Source: Oscillospiraceae bacterium
GTDB lineage: Bacteria; Bacillota; Clostridia; Oscillospirales; Ruminococcaceae
Length of the DNA: 64,000 bases
Assembly: GCA_012520915.1 (NCBI GenBank)
Contig: JAAYNJ010000006.1
Location: forward strand, 1-64,000
Reading direction: 5' to 3'
A model generated the notes under the pieces. It saw only the letters and a program-made list of their open reading frames with translations. It had not been told where the DNA came from and searched no databases. Position numbers and translations under genes: made by a program. Of the stretch, positions 25,437 to 34,604 are shown piece after piece. Numbering within the stretch: position 1 is the stretch's first letter; each line of letters begins with the position of its first letter.

Positions 25437-26165
25437 TTACTTCTTTTTAGTTATGACACAATTGTCCCAACTGATAGTATGGACAACCTTTTTTTCAACG
25501 GTTATCGTTCTGACATTGTCGCCGTTTATCTGCTCTTTTGTTTCGCTTGAAGTTGTGACCGGATATGAGGTGGATTTTGATAAGTCCATAGTCATAACCG
25601 TACTGTATTTGTCAATTACCGCTGGAGAAGCATTTTTAATGTAGAAAGTTACGGTCATTTTCCCGTTTACGGGATCGAAAACCATCTTGGCTTCCACATC
25701 CTCTATATCAGGCAGATTGCTGTCGCCGGCTATAGTGACAGTCAGAGTCTGCGGAAAAGGCGAATCGATTGATTTAGCCCATTCGTTAAGGACTTCTTTC
25801 AGGATGTTGTTCTGCGGCAAAGCATCATTATAAACCGGATCGCCTGATATGATTTCTTCGACAGGTTCGTTGGTTGTCAGCGTTTCCCAGTTATTATCAC
25901 ATATTTTCGTAGTGGTTACCACGTATGTTTCCTCAAAAGCAACGCTGTCGCCCTCAAGCGAATCTCTGAACAGCATGACCGCGGAGCTAACCGAGAGATA
26001 GTTCTGCTCTTCGCCCTGCGTGTTTTTTACACGGCCCACGTTGGAAAAGGCGGTATAAAGCACAACGGCTGAAATCATGACACATACGAGCAGGGCAACC
26101 AAAGCGAACATCATGGTCGCGCCTTTATTTGACCTTATTTTGTTTTTCGGATTACCTGAATTCAT
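25437..26165 (-). CDS. PilX-like pilus-associated membrane protein lacking Glu5
   Basis: A 242-residue protein with a basic start and SNKG followed by ATMMFALVALLVCVMISAVV, a hydrophobic helix that resembles a prepilin stalk. Position 5 is Phe rather than Glu, as in PilX/GspK-type subunits. The remaining ~200 residues form an Asn/Thr-rich soluble domain. ATG 26165 with AAGGAAA upstream overlaps the end of the giant prepilin gene by 14 bp. An earlier in-frame ATG (26294) would lie deep in that gene and is rejected. By analogy with GspK it may cap the pilus tip. Confidence 0.7.
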   Translation of the reverse strand: MNSGNPKNKIRSNKGATMMFALVALLVCVMISAVVLYTAFSNVGRVKNTQGEEQNYLSVSSAVMLFRDSLEGDSVAFEETYVVTTTKICDNNWETLTTNEPVEEIISGDPVYNDALPQNNILKEVLNEWAKSIDSPFPQTLTVTIAGDSNLPDIEDVEAKMVFDPVNGKMTVTFYIKNASPAVIDKYSTVMTMDLSKSTSYPVTTSSETKEQINGDNVRTITVEKKVVHTISWDNCVITKKK

Positions 26166-29100
26166 GCAGTGTTTCCTTAATGACAGCGGTATCACACTCG
26201 AACAGCCATATTCCTCCGTCCGGTTCCGGATTTGAACCTGAGATATGATCGAACATAAAACCGGTTTGTGTGCCGTTAAGCACGATTCTTTCATTATTGA
26301 AATGCAGGTTGTGTTTCACACTATCGTATTCAGTCTTTTCAACCGATTTATTATCCAACGAATCCAAATAGGCGTTGGGATCCTGATTGGTGCGCGGTTT
26401 AAGATACGAATCGGAAGAAGCATTAAAGAATTTAAAGTTTCTTTTTGCGTTCGCAACTTCCCACAGCATGGTTTCATTATCTATAACAGGCCAGGCGAGA
26501 TAATATTCCCCATTCTGTAACTCAATCGGCGGACCCACTTTTTCCGCAATAACAGGACTGTTTTTGCTAAACGGAGATATCCCTGACATACAATAATATT
26601 CCGGATCGGCTCCTCCTGTACGCGGGTATCGTGCAAGGACAAGGTATTTTCTTGTGCCTGTGGTATTGACCGGCGGTTCGGAGGCGGTGACAAACGTCAA
26701 AGGATTGTAGGATATCCTCCACATCGCAAACAGTTCTATATCAACTACCGGATTGACGTTAAATTTGCCGTTCCTTGTGTAGCCCGCTATATCGCCTTCC
26801 CCTGTGAAAATCGATCCGTCAGGATTCAACAGTTTTTTGCGAACTCCGCCCACATTAACATACCAGCCTTCAAAGATTGAGGTTGAATTTAAATTTGAAC
26901 CCTTTGCAACCATTTCGCTATTCAAAACAGAGCACAACTTGCCGGTTTCCTGAGATATGTGGGTCGGGTCTATGCCGCTGTCACCGTTGCGGTACAGATA
27001 GCTGTTATCCGTGTATGCCGAAGTTCCGTCATGATGTTTCAAAATAAGCTTTCCGGTACCGGGCCATTCGCCGTAGTGGACATATTTTTTTCCGTCCGGA
27101 TCGGAAGGGTTGTTCTTATATTCCTGTGTGATTACAGCCGCAAACGGATAGCTCTTGCCCTCGAGCGTAACATCGCCGCACGGGAAGCTGTAGTTGGAAG
27201 ATGTAACTTTCTGATAAGGGGGCGCTGAAGAGGTGCCGTTCAAGTCGGTGCAGAACTGCGTTTGCGACATAGCATCGTATGTTTTCTCGACACTTTGACC
27301 TGTCCAAATATTCTGCGATAAGACCATTTCCACAGGGCGTAGCTCCTGACCGGTTTCGTAATAGTTTTTGTAATGATAACAATTACTTATTTCACCGCCA
27401 ATATAGTAAAGCAATTCGCCGTAAGTCAGCTTAAAATTAGCGCAGGAAGCTATTGTGCCGACAGTTATATTGCTCGTCGGCTCCGGCAATTTCATATAGG
27501 AGTAGCAATTGTTATATCTCGGAGATCTGAAAAGTCTCGCATCGCTGTTTGATGTATTTACAAATCTGGGAGTTACTGCAGATGTTGCTATTCCGCTGAT
27601 ATAGATTTTCGGCCGGGTAAGAGAAGGGTTAACAATGACTTCGCCGCCCGAATAGCAATTATTTATAAAAGTCTGATTCCTGCCTGCTATTCCGCCTACG
27701 GATATATAATCACCATAACCGTCAAAAGTCCCCTGAGATGCCGCGCCTCTGTCATTTCTGGTGTTAATTTTAATTGTATTAACTGCAGAACATCTATCTA
27801 TATTTGTTCGAAGAATTCCTACTAAACCGCCTATTGCGGTCTCTCCCGGTGTAACCGGATTGGTGCTTTCGTCAACTACCTCATAGCCGGCAACGGCACA
27901 GTTTTCAATAATACCTGTATAGACACTGGAGCTGTAATTGGGGTAGACGGCTGAAGGGAGGTGTTTTCCTTTGCTATATTCGTTTGCGATGCCGACTAAT
28001 GTGCCGATTGCATAAAATCCTCGGGGACTTCCGGCAGGACGCTTAATTACGGGAACGGTATCTTGAGAGTCTCTTATGAGCACGACATTCCTTATCGTAG
28101 AGCTAACCGTTACTCCGAAAACCCCTACAGAAAAACAATCCGATGTAATTGAGAGGTTTTTTATCTTATAGCTTTGACCGTCATAACTGCCTCCGAACCA
28201 GGCGAAAAGAGGCAACCTAAAACTGAGGTATCTGGCTCCCGTAGTGTTGCCCAAAGCGGCAATTGGGAAATACCCTGTTCTTCCGATGCACTCTATATCA
28301 TAATCCTGAACAAAATTCTGATTTTCTCTTAACTGCTTGAAATCATCCCAATCTTCGGGGCCGTCGTTTGTAACGAGACCGTTATAAGTCCAATCGTAAA
28401 GTCTTACGAAATTTATAAGGCTTTCTTTCTTTGTCGCATGTAAGTAGGGGAAGTTCGTACAGTTTGTTTTTAAAACCGGCTGTTTACAATTCTTAAATCC
28501 GCTGTTCCAGTTGATAAACTGAAGCTGATCGAGCGACCGGATTTTATATTTATTATCCCCCGTTCCCGGATCGTTTTGAAGCAAAGGCCTGGCAAAGGAG
28601 TAATCCCATGTCAAACTGTCCCAACCGGTAAGTTTTATTGACTTGGCGAAGAAGGGACAGAAACTGTAGCTTAAAGCCGGTTCGCCTTCAGGCGTTAAAG
28701 TTACGGAGGCGTTCTGCACATTCGAAGTCATAAACATGTAATTGCTTGTATCGGCATTATATGAGGTGGCGGGGTTGGAACCGTTACAGGTTGTATAGCA
28801 GGTAAAAACGTACTTTCTGTAGTCCGGATTGTTGTTAAACGACGACTCCGCAGAAGTGTTTCTGTTGGCGGGAACATTCACGTTAGACCAGGCTTTACCT
28901 AGCGAGTAGGTTTCATTGCTGCCGACTTTTTTTGCAACATAATATCCGTAGCCGTATTCTCTGACGACTCCTCCGTCATCATGCGCCGTGCTTGTGGTGT
29001 CATGGTACACCGCTTCGTATTTTCCGGCTTCGCGCTTTCTGCCTACCATATAAACACGATATCCCGAAGTAGAGCTTCCCGTAACATATTCCCAATAGAG

Positions 29101-31335
29101 CAGGCCGGCCTTGCCGAATTCAGGTTCTTCCGGCATCAGCCAGTCACCGTAATGAGGAAGACCCGTTATTGATACATACGGATAGGTGACGAGATAAAGA
29201 CCGGATTTCTGATTATACGGGTAGGTGTCGTTTTTGTTGTCGTCGCCCGAAAACTTGCTTCCGGTAAATGCGGCGGCAGCTTCAGCGTTGGATGTAAAAT
29301 TATATTCTTGCGAACCGCTTAAGTTGATTTCTCCGGATTCGAAATAGTAGACTTTTTTTACCGTGGAAGCGGACGGCGCCGTAGTGTATATACTGGTCGC
29401 GTTTAACTCGGAAAAATCGAGCACCGAATATGAGTTGGTTATACTTGAAATGCCGTTTGGAACAAAACCCGCTGCCGAAGCAATTTTGTTTCCGGTTAGT
29501 CCGCTTCTCATTATTCCGAAACCTGCCGAATACGAACCTGAAATAGAGGATCCTGCAGTAAGTCCACCCGCCAGTCCGCCTATCTTGGAAGCCGATGCGC
29601 CTCCGATAAGGTATGAATCGGCATATGAATCCTGTATTTGAGCATTGCCGCTTGTTTTACTGCCTATAAGACCGCCGATTAAGCCCGTTCCTTCGATTAT
29701 CGTAGCGGCGAAGCTGTCTTTAATTGTTATATTGCCGGCAGTCGAACTTCCTACGAGTCCGCCGACATTTGAAGCGCCGTAAAATAAAATGTTGTTAATA
29801 TATGTGCTTCCGATTGCAAAGTATTCTTTTTCAATATAAAGCCTGCAGTCTTTTATTGTAAGATCGGAAGCGGTTTTTCCCACCAGACCGCCAACATTTG
29901 TACCGCCGTCTATTTTTTCGTTAACCATTGTAACGCCGGAAATCTCATTTCCTGAAAAACTCCCGAATAGTCCGGCCGATTCAATACCGCCGGCGATATG
30001 CATATTCAATATTTTAAACGAGTCGGGTTCAGACGCATCAATATAACCCGAATATTTACTCAAATTCGTATTATTGATCGGTATGAATTTCTTATCTGCA
30101 TAAAGCGTCTTCCACAGGTATTTATCTTTAACTTCAGGAATATTATCGGAACCGTCATTAAAGTCTATATCCGAAATCTGCTTAGCAGAGGTAACGGCAG
30201 TTGCCGGCAGGCCTGAAATTGACCTGTCAAGATTCTGTAGATGCCGGCCGTAGGCTATATTAACTTCTCCCGGCACAGCCGGGTTCAATGATTCAAATAA
30301 ACTGTTTACAGTTCTTACAATCGGACCTACATCCAAAACACTGTCATCGTTGCTTGTGACGGTAAATGAAAGCTCCAAGTCCTCGCCCGGAATGAGAGCT
30401 CCCGTTCTTGACTCTACGTAAGCGGGTTGCCATGTTGCGGCGCCGAAAGTGTCTTTAAAGTTTTGGCCGGCCTCAAGCTTATCGAGTATAACCGTTGCGG
30501 AAAATTCCCTGGTTGTTCCCACATTCTCAACACTGACGGCAGGTTTGAGAATTACCGTTTTTTTGCTTGTTTTGCCCTTAACCGCAAGCTTAAACTCAAG
30601 AACGCTTGTGTCGGAAATAGAAGGAATTACCGCAGTCATCCTCGTCTTTAAAATATCCGCATTAATGACATTGATTGATGCCTGGATTATGTTGCCGTTC
30701 GCATCCGAAGGCATATTCGCTTTGCCGCCATAGTATCCTATCTTCTCGTTTCCTTTAAGGTTATGCCTGAAATCCTTGAGCCTTATCGAATCGGTACCGC
30801 TTGTATCCAATGTGGCGGTGTTATTAATATAAAAATCATCGGCCGATTTGGTTTCCGAGTAGAACACGGAGTATATATATCCGGTAACAGGGTCGAGTTC
30901 AACAACCCAATTATCGCCGAGTACGCTTGTGTCAATGCTTCCTTCTGGGAAAATAAAATCAACAAAGTCAACTGTAGTTGAAGACAAAGAGTTGTCTTTG
31001 TTGTGATAAAAATATTTTAAATCGTTGTAATCCACCGTATCGGCAGGGTCTTCTTCCCAATCGGAAGGTTTGCCGGCGACGTCTTCAAGCTCTGTGGCAG
31101 TAAGCAACCGGCCTATCTCCCCCGATGATTTTAACTCCCTTATTCTGTTCTGCGCGCTGACATATATGCTTTGAGCTATGTTGTCCAGTTTAGTCTGATT
31201 TATGCGGTCAACCAAACCCTGAATGCCGATAAATGCAACACCGAGAAGAATCACTACTATCGCAACGGCGATGAGTGTTTCACTCAGTGTAAAACCTTTA
31301 TTATTTTTTAATCTGCTGTTAATTCTTGTTTTCAA
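26152..31335 (-). CDS. Giant prepilin-like protein, putative pilus-tip adhesin
   Basis: 1727 residues, far above normal pilins. The N-terminus NNKGFTLSETLIAVAIVVIL is a full class III signal with Glu5, followed by a pilin-like helix. Two regions of GLUG-like repeats (NVGGLVG, LIGGLIG, KIGGLAG; about 455-635 and 1045-1250) predict right-handed beta-solenoids. A region at about 1425-1550 with IFEGWYVNVGG and IELFAMWRI resembles Listeria-Bacteroides (Flg_new) repeats. The start is TTG 31335 with AAGGAG 6 bp upstream. First gene of the pilus operon, probably cleaved by PilD and displayed on the pilus. It has no sortase signal or second membrane segment. Ligand unknown. Confidence 0.88.
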   Translation of the reverse strand: MKTRINSRLKNNKGFTLSETLIAVAIVVILLGVAFIGIQGLVDRINQTKLDNIAQSIYVSAQNRIRELKSSGEIGRLLTATELEDVAGKPSDWEEDPADTVDYNDLKYFYHNKDNSLSSTTVDFVDFIFPEGSIDTSVLGDNWVVELDPVTGYIYSVFYSETKSADDFYINNTATLDTSGTDSIRLKDFRHNLKGNEKIGYYGGKANMPSDANGNIIQASINVINADILKTRMTAVIPSISDTSVLEFKLAVKGKTSKKTVILKPAVSVENVGTTREFSATVILDKLEAGQNFKDTFGAATWQPAYVESRTGALIPGEDLELSFTVTSNDDSVLDVGPIVRTVNSLFESLNPAVPGEVNIAYGRHLQNLDRSISGLPATAVTSAKQISDIDFNDGSDNIPEVKDKYLWKTLYADKKFIPINNTNLSKYSGYIDASEPDSFKILNMHIAGGIESAGLFGSFSGNEISGVTMVNEKIDGGTNVGGLVGKTASDLTIKDCRLYIEKEYFAIGSTYINNILFYGASNVGGLVGSSTAGNITIKDSFAATIIEGTGLIGGLIGSKTSGNAQIQDSYADSYLIGGASASKIGGLAGGLTAGSSISGSYSAGFGIMRSGLTGNKIASAAGFVPNGISSITNSYSVLDFSELNATSIYTTAPSASTVKKVYYFESGEINLSGSQEYNFTSNAEAAAAFTGSKFSGDDNKNDTYPYNQKSGLYLVTYPYVSITGLPHYGDWLMPEEPEFGKAGLLYWEYVTGSSTSGYRVYMVGRKREAGKYEAVYHDTTSTAHDDGGVVREYGYGYYVAKKVGSNETYSLGKAWSNVNVPANRNTSAESSFNNNPDYRKYVFTCYTTCNGSNPATSYNADTSNYMFMTSNVQNASVTLTPEGEPALSYSFCPFFAKSIKLTGWDSLTWDYSFARPLLQNDPGTGDNKYKIRSLDQLQFINWNSGFKNCKQPVLKTNCTNFPYLHATKKESLINFVRLYDWTYNGLVTNDGPEDWDDFKQLRENQNFVQDYDIECIGRTGYFPIAALGNTTGARYLSFRLPLFAWFGGSYDGQSYKIKNLSITSDCFSVGVFGVTVSSTIRNVVLIRDSQDTVPVIKRPAGSPRGFYAIGTLVGIANEYSKGKHLPSAVYPNYSSSVYTGIIENCAVAGYEVVDESTNPVTPGETAIGGLVGILRTNIDRCSAVNTIKINTRNDRGAASQGTFDGYGDYISVGGIAGRNQTFINNCYSGGEVIVNPSLTRPKIYISGIATSAVTPRFVNTSNSDARLFRSPRYNNCYSYMKLPEPTSNITVGTIASCANFKLTYGELLYYIGGEISNCYHYKNYYETGQELRPVEMVLSQNIWTGQSVEKTYDAMSQTQFCTDLNGTSSAPPYQKVTSSNYSFPCGDVTLEGKSYPFAAVITQEYKNNPSDPDGKKYVHYGEWPGTGKLILKHHDGTSAYTDNSYLYRNGDSGIDPTHISQETGKLCSVLNSEMVAKGSNLNSTSIFEGWYVNVGGVRKKLLNPDGSIFTGEGDIAGYTRNGKFNVNPVVDIELFAMWRISYNPLTFVTASEPPVNTTGTRKYLVLARYPRTGGADPEYYCMSGISPFSKNSPVIAEKVGPPIELQNGEYYLAWPVIDNETMLWEVANAKRNFKFFNASSDSYLKPRTNQDPNAYLDSLDNKSVEKTEYDSVKHNLHFNNERIVLNGTQTGFMFDHISGSNPEPDGGIWLFECDTAVIKETLHEFR

Positions 31336-31425
31336 GAGGTGCTCCTTTGCCGTTCAAACAGCAACAGCTTTTCGACCCGGTCGGGTTGTTCTTGACCGAA
31401 TTATAATAAGTATTACAGACATATA

Positions 31426-31454
31426 ATTATAATACAGTGCAACCGGTCTGTCAT
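31426..31454 (-). promoter_or_regulatory. Promoter of the type IV pilus operon
   Basis: On the minus strand ATGACA (31449-31454), a 17-bp spacer and TATAAT (31426-31431) form a good sigma-A promoter, giving a leader of about 85 nt. The leader includes a small ACCCGaCCGGGT hairpin (31375-31386). All twelve pilus genes can be read from it. Confidence 0.65.
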
Positions 31455-31921
31455 GCACAGATTACTTATAGTTCAACATTTAGAGACTTGAGTTTTGCAA
31501 CATTGCATTTTTACATCTTTGCAGACAATATTTAAAAATAGGTTCTAAAAAAAGACAACTATCCATAATGGATTTTACGTTAACAAAGAGGCATAAGTCA
31601 AGTTAATTACTAATATTAACGGCTTTTTACAAGTGATTTTACCCCTTGGATAGACGGTTTTGTTTTGATACCGATAAATATGGCTAATCGCCCCGCAATA
31701 ACAACATAAAATTAAACGGATTGACCGTGAAAGTGAGATATTCTTTTTGAAATAAAAACAGAAATGAATAATCCGAAAACAATTCATTTTACTTCTACAT
31801 TGAAAACGGCTAAAATCTTATTGATTTGGAATTGATTATTAATTTATCAGGATATAAATACAATTAAGAGAAATCCGTCTCCTTTATTTAAAACCGACAG
31901 GAGAGTGCTTTGTATCATTCT
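31455..31921. other. Intergenic AT-rich region, no gene seen
   Basis: About 470 bp between the pilus promoter and the MATE leader promoter. No reading frame with a ribosome site and no recognisable RNA gene is present. A CTCC...GGAG pairing at about 31880-31905 is the only local structure noticed. Confidence 0.6.
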
Positions 31922-31951
31922 TTGCAATATGAGGGAGACAAGTAATATAAC
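31922..31951 (+). promoter_or_regulatory. Putative promoter of the MATE gene
   Basis: TTGCAA (31922-31927), an 18-bp spacer and TATAAC (31946-31951). It would start RNA near 31958 and leave a 185-nt leader before the MATE start codon. Confidence 0.45.
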
Positions 31952-31957
31952 GTACAG

Positions 31958-32142
31958 ATTATTGCATAGAGAAGCTTTAAGAATTTAAAAACGTTCTAAA
32001 ACAGGGCATGGAAATAAGCTCGAAAAACAGAAGAAGCTTAAACATGTTTTGGCAATAAAGGATAAAATGAATACCTCGGAGCAGGTTTTCGTGCCTGCTT
32101 TTTCTTTGAATATCTTATATTTTAAGGAGTACACAAATCCAT
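31958..32142 (+). promoter_or_regulatory. Structured leader with attenuator-like terminator before the MATE gene
   Basis: CTAAAACA (31996-32003) can pair with TGTTTTGG (32045-32052), enclosing AAGCT/AGCTT (32016-32020, 32035-32039). Downstream AGCAGG (32080-32085) and CCTGCT (32094-32099) form a hairpin followed by TTTTCTTT, some 40 nt before the start codon. An aptamer-like fold followed by a terminator suggests conditional readthrough. It matched no riboswitch class known to me, and a simple insulating terminator is the alternative. Confidence 0.45.
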
Positions 32143-33495
32143 ATGAAAACAGCTGTTCTGAAGTCCAAGGAAGGCTTTCGCTCACAACTTTCAAGGGCCT
32201 GGAAGTTAAGCGTTCCGGCAATTCTGACTCAGTTTTCCACCATTGCCATGCAATATATCGATTCCGCAATGGTAGGGAATCTCGGAGCGAATGCATCTGC
32301 CGCAATCGGTCTTGTTTCCACAAGCACATGGTTGATGGGCGGTGTAATCGGGGCTGTTTCGGTAGGTTTTTCAGTACAGGTGGCGCAGTATATCGGAGCG
32401 GAAGAACCGCAAAACGCACGGCGTGTCATCAAACACGGCCTTGTCACGTCGCTGATAGCTTCTACGATTATAGGATTGTTAGGCGTCGTTGTCAGCAGTT
32501 CATTACCCCGTTGGCTCGGAGGCGAGGAAGCGCTTTGGAAAGACGCCGGAGCGTATTTTTTGGTGTTCGCCGTCACTTTGCCTTTTATTGGATTGAACGG
32601 GATGGCATCCGCCTTTCTTCAAAGTTCGGGCAATATGGTGGTTCCCAGCGTGCTGAATTCTTTGATGTGCGTATTGGATGTATTGTTCAATGCGTTTTTT
32701 GTCCCGCGTTACGGCGTGCTTGGCGCTGCCATCGGCACGGGGCTTGCATATGCGACGGTGTGCTTTCTGGAGTTGTGGATCTGCTGTTTTCGCTATGAAC
32801 CGCTTCGCCTGAACCGCAAAGAAAAATGCCCGTTGGATATATCCATCCTCAGGCGTGCATTGAAAATCGGCACTCCGGTGGGTGTGGAAAGTATTGCCAT
32901 ATCAGGTGCGTATGTAGCATCCACCATGATTATCGCGCCGCTGGGTGCGGTCTCCATCGCTGCACATTCCTTCGCCATCACGGCGGAAAGCATTTGCTAT
33001 ATGCCGGGCTTCGGTGTCGCTAGGGCGGCATCAATACTTGTGGGGCAGAGCATAGGTGCAAGGGATTATCATCTCGCCCGGCGTTACGCCTATATCACGG
33101 TGATATTCGGCAGTGCGATGATGGCATTGACCGGCATTATCATGTACATTATCTGTCCTTTTGTATTCGGCCTGCTCACCCCTGTCGTGGAAGTTCAAAG
33201 GGTAGCTACACAGATACTGCGCATCGGCCTGATTGCAGAGCCGCTGTTCGGGGTTTCAATGGTCGCCTCCGGAGCGTTGCAGGGCGCGGAAGATACGCTT
33301 GTGCCAAGCATCCTCAATCTGCTGAGCATCTGGGGGGTGCGTCTTACTCTTGCGATGATTCTTGTACCGATTTACGGCATTCACGGCATGTGGGTTGCTA
33401 TGGCGGTTGAGCTTTGCGTACGCGGGTTGCTTTTATTGACCCGCCTAATCCGTTCCAAATATTTAAAGCCGGTTGCGAATAAAGAAAAATCGTGA
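32143..33495 (+). CDS. MATE family multidrug/sodium efflux transporter
   Basis: Twelve-helix exporter of 450 residues in two homologous six-helix bundles. The family pattern is clear: LSVPAILTQFSTIAMQYIDS in helix 1, VGFSVQVAQYIGA after helix 2, and the matching GFGVARAASILVGQSIGA in the second half. It exports cationic compounds in exchange for Na+ or H+. AAGGAG lies 13 bp before the ATG, somewhat far. The gene is visibly more G+C-rich than its surroundings, hinting at transfer. The leader upstream carries a terminator-like hairpin, so expression may be conditional. Confidence 0.93.
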   Translation: MKTAVLKSKEGFRSQLSRAWKLSVPAILTQFSTIAMQYIDSAMVGNLGANASAAIGLVSTSTWLMGGVIGAVSVGFSVQVAQYIGAEEPQNARRVIKHGLVTSLIASTIIGLLGVVVSSSLPRWLGGEEALWKDAGAYFLVFAVTLPFIGLNGMASAFLQSSGNMVVPSVLNSLMCVLDVLFNAFFVPRYGVLGAAIGTGLAYATVCFLELWICCFRYEPLRLNRKEKCPLDISILRRALKIGTPVGVESIAISGAYVASTMIIAPLGAVSIAAHSFAITAESICYMPGFGVARAASILVGQSIGARDYHLARRYAYITVIFGSAMMALTGIIMYIICPFVFGLLTPVVEVQRVATQILRIGLIAEPLFGVSMVASGALQGAEDTLVPSILNLLSIWGVRLTLAMILVPIYGIHGMWVAMAVELCVRGLLLLTRLIRSKYLKPVANKEKS

Positions 33496-33540
33496 TAAAT
33501 AAGGTCGGGTTAAGTTTTTGTCTGTTTTATTTAGATGAAA

Positions 33541-33617
33541 CATATGATGGGAAACCATCTGTCATATGAGCACTTTCTTTGTTAACTGCAACGAAATGTA
33601 TGCTGCAAATTGCAGTT
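33541..33617 (+). promoter_or_regulatory. Inverted repeats in the kinase leader
   Basis: CATATGA...TCATATG (33541-33568) with an inner TGG/CCA forms one hairpin. AACTGCAA (33584-33591) and CTGCAA (33603-33608) both can pair with TTGCAGTT (33610-33617), so two hairpins are mutually exclusive. Possible operator or switching leader; no T-run is present. Confidence 0.35.
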
Positions 33618-33647
33618 TGCCATTCACCTATTGAGGAGGAAAAGGGT

Positions 33648-34604
33648 ATGGGGTTTGATGTTACCGCGATTGGGGAACTGTTGATTGATTTTACGCATAA
33701 CGGGACCAGTTCACAGGGTAACCCCATATTCGAAGCAAACCCGGGCGGTGCGCCCTGCAACGTGCTTGCCATGCTGTCAAAGTTGGGTCATAAAACCGCA
33801 TTTATAGGCAAGGTGGGAAACGATATGTTCGGACATATGCTTGCCGAGGAAATTTCCGAATGCGGTATCAATACCGACGGACTTTATTTTGATGACACGG
33901 TGAATACGACTCTCGCTTTTGTCCACAAACTCGAAAACGGCGACCGCGACTTCTCTTTTTACCGCAATCCGGGCGCGGACATGATGCTATGCGAAGATGA
34001 AATTCCGGAGACCATCATCGCACAGTCAAAAATATTGCACTACGGCACCCTTTCAATGACGCATCCCGTCGTCGCCGAAGCCACCGGGAAAGCGATTGCT
34101 GTCGCCGAAGAGAACAGAGTTATCCGATCCTTTGACCCAAACCTGCGTCCTCCGCTTTGGAAAGAACTTGAAGATGCAAAAAATGCAGTCCGATACGGCC
34201 TCGCGCACTGCGACATTCTCAAGATTTCCGACAATGAAATTCAATGGCTGACGGGAGAAACGGACTATACCGCAGGTGTAAGCGCCCTGCGCAACGAATT
34301 TAACATTCCTCTCATTCTCGTATCCATGGGGCCTGACGGCAGCCGCGCCTATACGGAAAACCTCATGGTTGAAGTACCTGCGCGATTAAACCCCGATACG
34401 ATTGAAACCACCGGAGCGGGCGACACCTTCTGCGCCTGCGTGCTGCACGATGTGCTTGTAAACGGCCTGTCGGGATTTACAAAAAAGCGGCTTGAATGCA
34501 TGCTCGATTTTGCAAATGCCGCCGCTTCCCTCGTTACCACCCGCCGAGGCGCGCTGCACGTTATGCCGACACCCGAAGAGATTGCCGAATATATCAAAGC
34601 ATGA
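33648..34604 (+). CDS. PfkB-family sugar kinase, probable fructokinase
   Basis: ATP-dependent kinase of 318 residues. The N-terminus has the PfkB motif GGAPCNVLAMLSKLG with GKVGNDMFG. The C-terminal signature TTGAGDTFCACVL contains the catalytic Asp and the anion-hole glycines. Closest in pattern to bacterial fructokinases (ScrK/Cscks) that make fructose 6-phosphate; other ketose substrates are possible. ATG 33648 with GAGGAGGAAA 5-6 bp upstream is preferred to an in-frame ATG at 33579. No sucrose hydrolase or transporter is adjacent. It shares the higher G+C of the MATE gene. Confidence 0.88.
   Translation: MGFDVTAIGELLIDFTHNGTSSQGNPIFEANPGGAPCNVLAMLSKLGHKTAFIGKVGNDMFGHMLAEEISECGINTDGLYFDDTVNTTLAFVHKLENGDRDFSFYRNPGADMMLCEDEIPETIIAQSKILHYGTLSMTHPVVAEATGKAIAVAEENRVIRSFDPNLRPPLWKELEDAKNAVRYGLAHCDILKISDNEIQWLTGETDYTAGVSALRNEFNIPLILVSMGPDGSRAYTENLMVEVPARLNPDTIETTGAGDTFCACVLHDVLVNGLSGFTKKRLECMLDFANAAASLVTTRRGALHVMPTPEEIAEYIKA

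Noticed and set aside
32049-32798. A 249-codon open frame overlapping the start of the MATE gene in another frame
   Set aside because: The predicted protein is rich in Cys, Arg and His with no domain pattern, as expected for a shadow of a G+C-rich gene. The MATE frame has clear family motifs along the same DNA.
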